This document shows positions 1 to 8,500 of a DNA stretch of 64,000 bases, one piece after another. The stretch comes from Chthoniobacteraceae bacterium. GTDB lineage: Bacteria; Verrucomicrobiota; Verrucomicrobiia; Chthoniobacterales; Chthoniobacteraceae. Made by a program: the position numbers and the translations under genes. Where the stretch lies: NCBI GenBank assembly GCA_947471505.1, contig CANIWM010000004.1, forward strand, positions 62,001 to 126,000. Reading direction: 5' to 3'. Below the pieces are notes generated by a model that saw only the letters and a program-made list of their open reading frames with translations, was not told the DNA's origin and made no database searches. Position 1 is the first letter of the stretch. Each line of letters opens with the position of its first letter.

Positions 1-72
1 AATCGACCATCCATCTTGCCATCGCGAAGCGGTAGCCCTCGACTCATTGGAATGCCTCCAAAAGAGAATCCT

Positions 73-240
73 ATGAGCGAATCCACTAAATCGGGCGGTG
101 AACTCTTCATCGTCGATAACAGCGATGAATCATGGAAGGGGATCAAATACCTTCAGGACTGGACCGAAATCGCCAGCGCCTTCGATATTGCCACGGGCTA
201 TTACGAGATCGGCGCTCTCCTCGCTTTGGACGGGCGCTCC
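73..240 (+). pseudogene. 5' fragment of a PLD-like/SNF2-type helicase gene
   Basis: From ATG 73 the frame reads MSESTKSGGELFIVDNSDES and continues to about DIATGYYEIGALLALDG before a stop at 244-246. I recognise this as the N-terminus of large helicase-related proteins that begin with a phospholipase D-like domain, where the family would continue for hundreds of residues. Only about 55 residues survive, so this is a truncated remnant. The homology appears to end near base 235-240, exactly where a leftward reading fragment of another gene begins. The family assignment is from memory of the motif, so moderate confidence. Confidence 0.45.
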
Positions 241-363
241 GGCTGACGCCTGCGCGCCCGCCCCCTCCGCTGCGCCCGCACCAAATTCGGGAGCCGCCCC
301 CAGCGCCGAAAACACCCCCATTAACACACCGAATCCAACCGTGAAACTATAACGAAAATCCAC
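236..363 (-). pseudogene. 5' fragment of an exported protein gene
   Basis: Read leftward from a GTG at 361-363, the frame gives a short N-terminus, a hydrophobic stretch (FTVGFGVLMGVFSALGAA) and then an Ala/Gly-rich linker, as expected for a signal peptide plus the start of a mature secreted protein. The frame then runs into the antisense of the helicase fragment and has no recognisable continuation. I interpret it as the 5' end of a secreted-protein gene whose 3' part has been lost in the same event that truncated the gene facing it. Confidence 0.4.
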
Positions 364-468
364 GGCAGGTGTTACCTATGTCCTGACCCACGCCCATTCC
401 CTTGCGGCAAATCACGAATCACTACTAGCTTGAGTCCCGGGACGCCGTGCTGTTTCTTACGCGCCACT

Positions 469-1170
469 ATGCTCCGTCGCCTGCTCTCGCTCCTTGCCGT
501 TCTCTTTCTCGCCAACTCGCTCCACGCCGCTGTCTGGCAGTCGGCAGAATACGGCATCGCGGTCACGCTCCCTGACGGACCGGACTGGCTCCCGATGCCG
601 GAAGCGGTGACGCCCACCATCCGCGTACTCACCGGTGTGGCCAATCAGCGGACGAACTCGATGTTTAATCTCGCCGTGCAGATTCCGCTTGCAGGCAAAA
701 AGCTCGATGCACCCGAAGTTGCCGAGACGATCAAGAAAGACCTCACCGCGCTTGGATACTCGATTTTTGGATACTCGAAAACGGGGGCGGGCACGACGCA
801 ATGGCTCCAATTCCCCGTGAACCATAAGGACGCAAAAGGCGTCGTGCGGGCGACCGCGGCGAACGGCCAGATTTTCACCGTGACGATGCTGCGGGGCGAT
901 GGAAAGAGCGCGCTGGAAGACACGGATTTGGTCCGCACCGGCGCATCATTCCGCATCACGAACGAGCCAAGTGTGGCCATCGCCCCCGTAGCCCCCAGCC
1001 CTTCCGGCGCACCCGCTCCAGCGGCTGGAAAAGTCGTCTCTCCCGCCTCTCCCGCCGCACCAGTAGAGGAATCCGGCGAGATGGACTACAAGCGCATCGG
1101 CATCGCGGCGGGCGTTCTCATTTTCCTCCTCCTCATGGTGTGGGGCATCATCGGCTCAGGGAAAAAATAA
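469..1170 (+). CDS. Exported, C-terminally membrane-anchored protein of unknown function
   Basis: A 233-residue protein from ATG 469; the frame stays open further upstream from a TTG at 430, but ATG 469 places the signal peptide MLRRLLSLLAVLFLANSLHA directly at the N-terminus. A globular domain follows (about residues 21-165), then an Ala/Pro-rich linker (about 170-205), then a single C-terminal membrane segment (IGIAAGVLIFLLLMVWGIIG) ending in GSGKK. The layout suggests a periplasmic domain tethered to the inner membrane by its C-terminus. No catalytic motif is visible and I do not recognise the family. It lies 90 bp upstream of the glucan phosphorylase on the same strand, but nothing ties the two functionally. 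Confidence 0.8.
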   Translation: MLRRLLSLLAVLFLANSLHAAVWQSAEYGIAVTLPDGPDWLPMPEAVTPTIRVLTGVANQRTNSMFNLAVQIPLAGKKLDAPEVAETIKKDLTALGYSIFGYSKTGAGTTQWLQFPVNHKDAKGVVRATAANGQIFTVTMLRGDGKSALEDTDLVRTGASFRITNEPSVAIAPVAPSPSGAPAPAAGKVVSPASPAAPVEESGEMDYKRIGIAAGVLIFLLLMVWGIIGSGKK

Positions 1171-1260
1171 AAACGGCTTGCCCTCGCACGTCGGGGCTTA
1201 TTTAGTCCGCGTCGCTACCTTTCCCGGAACGTTCACATCAAACATTCTAAGAAAGGGAAA

Positions 1261-3831
1261 ATGCAACCGATACACACGTTTAACGTCGTCCCCCAACTCC
1301 CCAAAACCCTCGAACCTCTGCGCGAACTCGCGCTTAACCTATGGTGGACTTGGGAGCCGACGGCTCGCGCACTCTTCCGGCACCTCGACACGGACCTGTG
1401 GAGCAAAACGAACCATAACCCTGTGCGAATGCTGCAACTCTGTAAGCAGGCACGACTCGCGGAGCTTTCGGAAAACGACGACTTTCTCCGCGAGATGGGT
1501 GGCGTGATGAAGCGTTTCCACGCCTACATGACGCGCAAAGATACGTGGGCAAAGACGCGCACGGGCTCGCCACTTACCGGCCCCGTCGCTTACTTCTCGG
1601 CGGAGTTTGGCTTCCACGAATCCTTCCCGAATTACTCCGGCGGCCTCGGCATCTTGAGCGGCGACCATTGCAAATCGGCGAGCGATTTAGACATCCCATT
1701 CGTGGCCATCGGGCTGCTTTATCGGCACGGATATTTCCGCCAACAGATCAATAAAGAGGGCTGGCAAGAAAGCGTGGAGTTGAACCAAAACTTCACCCAC
1801 CTCCCCGTGCAGGAAGTGAAAGACAAAGGCGGCGACATCCTCACCGTCAGCGTCAAAATCCTCGACCGTTGGGTGAAGGCGAAGGTCTGGCGGCTCGCGA
1901 TTGGCCGAATCTCACTCTACCTGTTGGATACGTATCACCCCGACAACATCCCGGAAGACCGCGACATCACAGCCCAGCTCTACGGCGGCGACCACGAGAT
2001 GCGCATCAAGCAAGAGATCGTGCTCGGCCTCGGCGGCGTCCATGCGCTCGCGGCACTCGGCATTAAGCCCTCCGTGCATCACCTCAACGAAGGCCATGCA
2101 GCATTCATCTCGCTGGAGCTCATCCGGCGGCGCGTGCAAGAGCAAGGTCTCGACTTTTACTCCGCACTCCAAGCCACCGCTTCCGGCAATATCTTCACCA
2201 CGCACACCCCGGTGCCTGCGGGGAACGACGCCTTCCCGCTGGAGCTGATGCGCAAATACTTCGGCGATTACCCGGCAAATGTCGGCATCGACTTCGAGAC
2301 GTTTGCCAGCTTTGGCCAGACGCGAAAAGACCCGCACGAACCCTTCTCGATGACCATCCTCGCGCTCCGCAGCACGCGCCACGCAAACGGCGTCTCGGAG
2401 TTGCATGGTCGCGTCTCGCAGACGCTTTGGACGGATGTATGGGCGGGCGTTCCCGTTAAAGAAGTGCCCATCACCTCCGTCACCAACGGCGTCCACACAA
2501 AGACGTGGATGGCTCCCGATTTCGTGAAGATTTACGACCGCTTCATGCCCGACTGGGAGGAGCATCTCACCGACAAGGACTTCTGGCGGAAAGTGCAGGA
2601 CATCCCCGATGACGTCATCTGGGAAACCCACCAAAAACAAAAGGCGCGGCTCGTGAATTTCATCCGCGACCGCGTGCGGGTGCAGCGGCAACGCCTCGGA
2701 GAAAGCCCAGAAAAAATCCGTGCCGTCTCCGGGATGCTCAACCCCGAAGTGCTCACCATCGGCTTTGCCCGCCGTTTCGCCACGTACAAGCGCGCGACGC
2801 TCCTTTTCTCCGATAAGGAACGGCTGCTGAAGCTCATGAATAACCCCGAGCGCCCCGTGCAATTTGTCTTCGCCGGCAAAGCGCACCCGAAGGACGAACC
2901 GGGCAAGGGCTTCATCAAGAAAGTCTATGAATTCACCCGGATGCCCGAGTTTGAGGGGCGCATCGTTTTCTGCGAAGACTACGATCACTACGTCGGGCGG
3001 CGCATGTATCAGGGCGTCGATCTCTGGCTCAATAATCCCCGTCGCCCCCTCGAAGCCAGCGGCACCAGCGGTATGAAACTCCCGCCAAGCGGCGGCCTCA
3101 ATCTCAGCGTCCTCGACGGATGGTGGTGCGAAGCCCACACCGGGAAAAACGGTTGGGCCATCGGCGCAGAAATCCCCGAAAGCACCGCGGAACTCGATGA
3201 GAAATTCGAGACCGAAGTGGATGTCGCCAGCCTTTTCCACATCCTGGAGACGCAAGTCCTCCCGCTCTACTACGCCAAGCCTGATGGCCGACTCCCGCTC
3301 GCATGGATCAACCTCATGCGCGAATCCATCCGCACCATCCTCCCCGTCTTTAATACGCACCGGATGGTCCAGGAATACACCGAGCGCCTCTACGAGAGCG
3401 CCGCTCGCGCACATACCATTCTCAACTCCGACGGGTGCAAAAAAGCCATCGAACTGAGCCAGTGGAAATCGAACATCCGCCGCGACTGGTCCCACATCGC
3501 CGTCAGCGATGTCACCGTCCGGAACGGCAACAGCCCGAGCGTCACGGTCGGCCAGCAACTGGATGTCAGCGCCCGCGTCGCTCTCGGCCCCATCGCACCC
3601 GAGTTCGTGCGAGTGCAGGCGTTCTTCGGCGAAAATGTGAACGGTCAAATCACCGGCGCAAAGACTGCCGACCTCAAAATGGTAGAGAAGCTCGCAGACG
3701 GCACCTATCGCTTCGCCGGAGCCATCCCTGCTGACGAAAGCGGCAGCTACGGCCTCAGCGTGCGCGTCATCCCGAGCCACCCGAATATCATTCAGGCGCA
3801 CGAGCTGCGGCTGATCACTTGGGCACGCTAA
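1261..3831 (+). CDS. glgP: Alpha-glucan phosphorylase (GlgP, DUF3417-type)
   Basis: This 856-residue enzyme phosphorolyses alpha-1,4-glucan (glycogen or maltodextrin) to glucose-1-phosphate using pyridoxal phosphate. The N-terminal 110 residues match the DUF3417 extension of the short alpha-glucan phosphorylase branch (LNLWWTWEPTARALF). The core contains AYFSAEFGFHES, HLNEGHAAF, the ATYKRA phosphate-site region and the PLP/active-site segment RRPLEASGTSGMKLP. The last ~120 residues form a beta-rich extension. The start is supported by AAGAAAGGG just upstream of ATG 1261. It is transcribed alone or with the upstream unknown gene and ends just before a double-hairpin repeat that separates it from the convergent FHA-ATPase gene. 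Cytosolic glycogen breakdown is the expected role. Confidence 0.95.
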   Translation: MQPIHTFNVVPQLPKTLEPLRELALNLWWTWEPTARALFRHLDTDLWSKTNHNPVRMLQLCKQARLAELSENDDFLREMGGVMKRFHAYMTRKDTWAKTRTGSPLTGPVAYFSAEFGFHESFPNYSGGLGILSGDHCKSASDLDIPFVAIGLLYRHGYFRQQINKEGWQESVELNQNFTHLPVQEVKDKGGDILTVSVKILDRWVKAKVWRLAIGRISLYLLDTYHPDNIPEDRDITAQLYGGDHEMRIKQEIVLGLGGVHALAALGIKPSVHHLNEGHAAFISLELIRRRVQEQGLDFYSALQATASGNIFTTHTPVPAGNDAFPLELMRKYFGDYPANVGIDFETFASFGQTRKDPHEPFSMTILALRSTRHANGVSELHGRVSQTLWTDVWAGVPVKEVPITSVTNGVHTKTWMAPDFVKIYDRFMPDWEEHLTDKDFWRKVQDIPDDVIWETHQKQKARLVNFIRDRVRVQRQRLGESPEKIRAVSGMLNPEVLTIGFARRFATYKRATLLFSDKERLLKLMNNPERPVQFVFAGKAHPKDEPGKGFIKKVYEFTRMPEFEGRIVFCEDYDHYVGRRMYQGVDLWLNNPRRPLEASGTSGMKLPPSGGLNLSVLDGWWCEAHTGKNGWAIGAEIPESTAELDEKFETEVDVASLFHILETQVLPLYYAKPDGRLPLAWINLMRESIRTILPVFNTHRMVQEYTERLYESAARAHTILNSDGCKKAIELSQWKSNIRRDWSHIAVSDVTVRNGNSPSVTVGQQLDVSARVALGPIAPEFVRVQAFFGENVNGQITGAKTADLKMVEKLADGTYRFAGAIPADESGSYGLSVRVIPSHPNIIQAHELRLITWAR

Positions 3832-3862
3832 GGCGGGGCTTTTCCGACGCGGACGCAAAAAC

Positions 3863-3920
3863 GTAGCTCGACATTCCAATGTCGAGAACGCCCAGTCTCG
3901 ACTTTGGAAAGTCGAGCTAC
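3863..3920. repeat. REP/BIME-like inverted pair of hairpins
   Basis: Two near-identical hairpins face each other: GTAG then CTCGACATT-CC-AATGTCGAG, a 10-nt spacer, then CTCGACTTT-GG-AAAGTCGAG then CTAC. Each stem is 9 bp with a 2-nt loop, and each carries a GTAG tetranucleotide on its outer side, the layout of a bacterial interspersed mosaic element made of two REPs in opposite orientation. It lies between two convergent genes, and the TAG stop of the leftward FHA-MoxR gene (3917-3919) is part of the right arm. It could also act as a transcription terminator. Confidence 0.75.
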
Positions 3921-5233
3921 TGCTCACTGTCAGTGTGCACGAAGTCGATGATTTTGCGGACGATATAATCCTCGTCTTTCCGGTCTTCGATCGCGCGTTG
4001 ATTGATCGCGATACGGTGGCGGAAGACGCCCGACGCGACGGCCCGGACATCATCCGTCGTGACAAAAAGGCGGCCTGCAAGGATCGCGCGCGCTTTTGCC
4101 GCCAGCAGGAGTGCGAGGGCCGCGTTTGGCCCAGCGCCAGTCGCCACGCAGCGATTTACCGCAGCGGGCGCTCCAGCGTTATGCGGTCGAGTCGCGCAGG
4201 TCAGGCGCACGGCGTATCGGGTGATGCACTCATCGATGGCGAAATCCTTCACCAACGCGCGCAGTGTGACGACTTGGGCGGCGGTGACGACGCCTTCGAA
4301 AATGGACTCCGGGACGGGAGCGCTGTCTGCCGGGTTTGCACGCAAGCTGAACATGATTTCGTCGAGGTAATGCGGTTTCATGGGGAAAGGAGCATCCCAC
4401 TTCGGGTCGTCCTGTGTGAGTAAGGCGCAGAATGGGTCCGACACAGGCCACGTCCGTTCGGCCAAGACGATATTCCTCTCGCGCATCGCGCTAAAGAGGG
4501 CGCTGAGGTTATCAGGGGAAGAGCGATTGATGTCTTCGGCCATGAATATCTGGGAGAAAATCGGCCCCGGCTGCAATCGCGGCGCATGCGCAGGGCTCTC
4601 CTTTACGTCCGTGCCCGTGATGTCGGCGAGGGACATGTCGGGCCTCATCCGTTGGCGGTTCACCCGGAGACGCAAAACACTACCTATGACGTTCAGAACG
4701 ACCGTCTTCGCTCGTTCCGAAAGGCCAGAGAGCAGACAGTGACCGCCAGCAAGGATGGCGATGAGGATATCGCGAATCATCCCCGACTGCGATCCGACGA
4801 GGCGGGCTAGTTCGCGCTCTAACCGCATCATCTTTCCCGCTACTAAACGCACCAATTCCAGTGTTTTCGGGTCGTTTTGGAGCCCCAACGGCTCCCGTGG
4901 CAGGGCGCGACTCGCCGCAGCCTCCGTCTCGGCGGTGAGGCGGTCATTGTATTCAAAAACAAAGACGCTATCGCCGACGAGAATCTCGTCGCTGTGGTTC
5001 AACGCCCCGCACTTGACCGGCGAGCCGTTAATCAGAGTCCCGTTCCTACTGTCGAGGTCGCGAATTGTCCACTCCCCGGATTCACAGAGGATCTCGGCAT
5101 GCCGACGCGAGGCAGGGCTCTCAGGATCGAGAACGATGTCGCTCCCCGGTTCACGCCCGATGATCATCGGACGTGAGTCGAGCGAATAGACCTGGCCTTG
5201 CTGAAAGCCGAGAAGGACGCGAAGTTGTGGCAT
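3917..5233 (-). CDS. FHA domain-MoxR-type AAA+ ATPase with altered Walker motifs
   Basis: A 438-residue protein from ATG 5233 (the frame is open upstream to 5380, but ATG 5233 starts directly at the FHA domain). Residues 1-95 are a forkhead-associated phosphothreonine-binding domain, with GREPGSDIVL (26-35), SRRHAEI (42-48) and DSRNGTLING (61-70). Residues 120-438 resemble MoxR AAA+ ATPases, which work as chaperones or in cofactor insertion. The expected P-loop G-x-x-G-x-AKT reads GLSERAKT (170-177), and the expected Walker B LLADEINR reads FMAEDINR (230-237), with the acidic pair inverted. ATP hydrolysis may therefore be altered. The FHA domain suggests control by a Ser/Thr kinase; one is encoded about 9.4 kb away at 14663. 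It is transcribed divergently from the giant secreted protein gene. Confidence 0.85.
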   Translation of the reverse strand: MPQLRVLLGFQQGQVYSLDSRPMIIGREPGSDIVLDPESPASRRHAEILCESGEWTIRDLDSRNGTLINGSPVKCGALNHSDEILVGDSVFVFEYNDRLTAETEAAASRALPREPLGLQNDPKTLELVRLVAGKMMRLERELARLVGSQSGMIRDILIAILAGGHCLLSGLSERAKTVVLNVIGSVLRLRVNRQRMRPDMSLADITGTDVKESPAHAPRLQPGPIFSQIFMAEDINRSSPDNLSALFSAMRERNIVLAERTWPVSDPFCALLTQDDPKWDAPFPMKPHYLDEIMFSLRANPADSAPVPESIFEGVVTAAQVVTLRALVKDFAIDECITRYAVRLTCATRPHNAGAPAAVNRCVATGAGPNAALALLLAAKARAILAGRLFVTTDDVRAVASGVFRHRIAINQRAIEDRKDEDYIVRKIIDFVHTDSEQ

Positions 5234-5522
5234 TGCTGACGGGTGAAAATTCCCCTGCGCTGGTAAAAGCAGCTTACGAGCGCAGGGCCGATAAAATCCC
5301 GGGGGTTCCCGCGACCGGAAAACGGCAGCCCCGTGGCACGGGAATGGCAGCACGGGAGGCGCGCCGTCGAGCCCGTCCACCTCCCTCGAATGGCGTCGCG
5401 CAATCTCTCATCGCTCAACTCTCAACCACGAACTCTCGACCAACGCGTTACCGAAGACGGACTTGCATATACCGAAAATATCGCCATCGTGCCGCACTCT
5501 TTCCGTCACCCATTATTTACCC

Positions 5523-8500
5523 ATGATACGAACCACTCTGTACTTCACCGCCCTCCTTTCACTCCTGATCGGGTCGGCTTTTGCCGTGCCGGTGGCGGTA
5601 GATGATGCGTTTTCGACCAATGAAGATACGATTCTGTCGGTGTCACCGACGCCTTTTTTGGGGACGGATACGTTTGGGACGGATTTGTCGGGATGGACGT
5701 TTATAAATAATATTTTCCCGTTCACGGGAACGGGCGGAACTTCTTCCAACACTTGGGCGAGCGCGGCTGGGAACCCAGGCGGCGCAGCGCAACTGACACG
5801 ACAGTATAATGGGAGCAATGTGGGGAACACTCGGACGGCTGGATATTCCAAGGGATTTACGCTGCCGACTGCCCAGACAGTGCGCGTGACGTTTGATTGG
5901 CGAGCGACGATCACTGGAGCCGCAGCCACTGCGACTGCCACGGCTCAGTCCCGACTAACAACAAGTGGCGCTGCAACTTCCCATACAACGTTCACGGGGA
6001 ATGGGACTTCGGCATGGCAGACAGTGACTTATACCGCGACACTAGGGGCGGGCGCACAAACGCTTCAGGTGGGTGTTGTTTTGTCGGGTAATAATGTAGC
6101 CGGGGCGGCGGCCACCGTTAGTTTTGACAACATAAAGGTGGAGCCGTTGGTAGGCGGCGGAGTCCTGACAAACGACACCGGTGGGGCAATTTCCGCAGCG
6201 CTGGTTGCGAACGTCACACACGGCTCGCTGACGCTGAATGCCGACGGTTCTTTCCTCTACACGCCGACAGCCAATTACAACGGTGCGGACGCTTTCACCT
6301 ACACGGCGAGCGATGGGACAACCGCCTCAAACGTGGCCACGGTGAACCTGACGGTGACGGCGGTGAATGATGCGCCAGTAGGCGCGAATGATACGTATTC
6401 CACGAACCGAAATATGACACTGACCGTGCCGGTAGGGACGGGTGTTTTGGTCAATGATACCGATATTGATACACCGGCGGGAAGTCTCACCGCAGTCCTC
6501 ATCTCGAATGCGGCTAATGGGGTGGCTACGCTGAATGCAAATGGCTCGTTTACCTACGTGCCGACGACGGGTTTCGTGGGGTCGGATACCTTCACCTATG
6601 TGGTGAGCGATGGCGCGCTGCAGTCGGCGAATACGACGGTCAATATCAACGTCATCGGGGTGAATACGCCGGTGGCGGTGGCAGATGCTTATACGATCGT
6701 GCGCAATGGTTCACTGACAGTGACGACGACGACTCCGGGGACGACCCTGGAGGACGCGGTACCTTTTTTGGCGACGAATTGGAAATATCTGGATAACGGA
6801 ACGGACCAAGGGACCGCGTGGCGCGCCTCGAATTTCGTAGATACTGCGTGGAAGACCGGGACGGCGGAACTGGGCTATGGCGATGTTCCTGCGGATGAGG
6901 CGACGATCGTGGATGATAACCCGACACCGGGCTTCAACTCGGCGGATACGAATAAGTATATCACGACGTATTTCCGCAAGACGTTCACGGTGACGGACGC
7001 GCATCGGGTGACGAATGTGGCGGTTTCCCTGAAATACGATGATGCGGGAATCGTGTATATCAACGGCACTCAGGTGCTCATTACTCCGGGAATCACGACC
7101 GGCGCCCTGTTTAATGCGCTCTCATCGGTAAGTAGTGAAAATGCAAACATGACAGTGAATCTGACGCTGCCAGCGAGCGCGCTGGTGGAGGGAACGAACG
7201 TCTTGGCGGTGGAAATCCACCAGACCCTCCAGACTAGTTCGGACATCAGTATGGACTGCAAGGTGGCGCTGACGAAGACGATCTATGCGGGCATTTTAAC
7301 GAACGATTCGGACGCGGAAAATGACCCATTCACGGCGAATCTCGTCTCCAATGTGACGCATGGGACGCTCACGCTGAACCCAAATGGCACGTTCACTTAC
7401 ACGCCCACGGCGGGCTATGTGGGGACGGATAGCTTCACCTACACGGCGAATGATGCGACCGGGCCTTCTGCGGTCACGACGGTGACTTACACGATGATCG
7501 CGGGGCCGAATCAGTCCCCCGTCGTCGTCGCCGATAGCTACAATGCGACGGAGGATACGACGCTGACGATCGCTGCGCCGGGTGTGCTGGCGAATGATTC
7601 GGACGGCGAGGGCGATACCTTCACCGCTGCGGTCGTGACGGGCCTGAGTCCGGCGAACGCAGGGACGCTGACCCTGAACGCGAACGGCTCATTTTCCTAC
7701 GTGCCGGCGACGAATTTCTTCGGGGTGGCGACGTTCACTTATCGTGCGACGGATTCGGTAGGCGCGGCATCTTCGCCAGCGACGGTGACGCTGAATGTGG
7801 CAGGGGTAAATGATGCGCCAGTGGGCGTGGCGGATTCATTTTCTACGGACGTGGGTGTGACGCTAAATGCTGCCGCTCCCGGTGTGTTGGCGAACGATAC
7901 GGACGCAGACGCCGACTCGCTGACGGCGGTACTCGTAAGCGGCCTCAGCCCTGCGAATGCGGGGACGCTGACGCTGAATGCAAACGGGTCTTTTAGCTTT
8001 GTGCCAGCGGTTGGGTTCTCGGGCACGACGACGTTTGTTTATAAAGCGAACGACGGAACGGTGGACTCGGCGAATACGACGGTGACGATTCGCATCAACG
8101 CGCGGCCCGTAGCGAATAATGACACGTATTCTGCGACGGAGGATGTGCCTCTCACCGTGAGCGCGGCGGGTGTGCTGGCGAACGATACGGACGCGGAGAA
8201 CGACCCTCTCACGGCCATCCTCGTCGCTGCTCCAAATGCGGCCCAAGGCGCGGTGACGTTGAATGCAAATGGCTCGTTCACTTTCACCCCGGCAGCGAAT
8301 TTCAATGGAGCGGCTACGTTCACCTACAAAGCAAATGACGGCGTGCGCGACTCCACGACGAATGCCACGGTGACGCTCAATGTCGCAGCGGTGAACGACG
8401 CGCCGGTGGGCGTGGCGAATAGCTACGTGACGCCTGTGAGCACGTCGCTGACGATCTTTGCAGCGTCGGGCGTGCTGGCAAATGACACGGACCCGGAGGG

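Noticed and set aside
1912-4080. A 722-codon leftward open frame opposite glgP
   Set aside because: It is antisense to a clearly conserved phosphorylase and its translation has no domain text; long antisense frames are expected in high-GC DNA.
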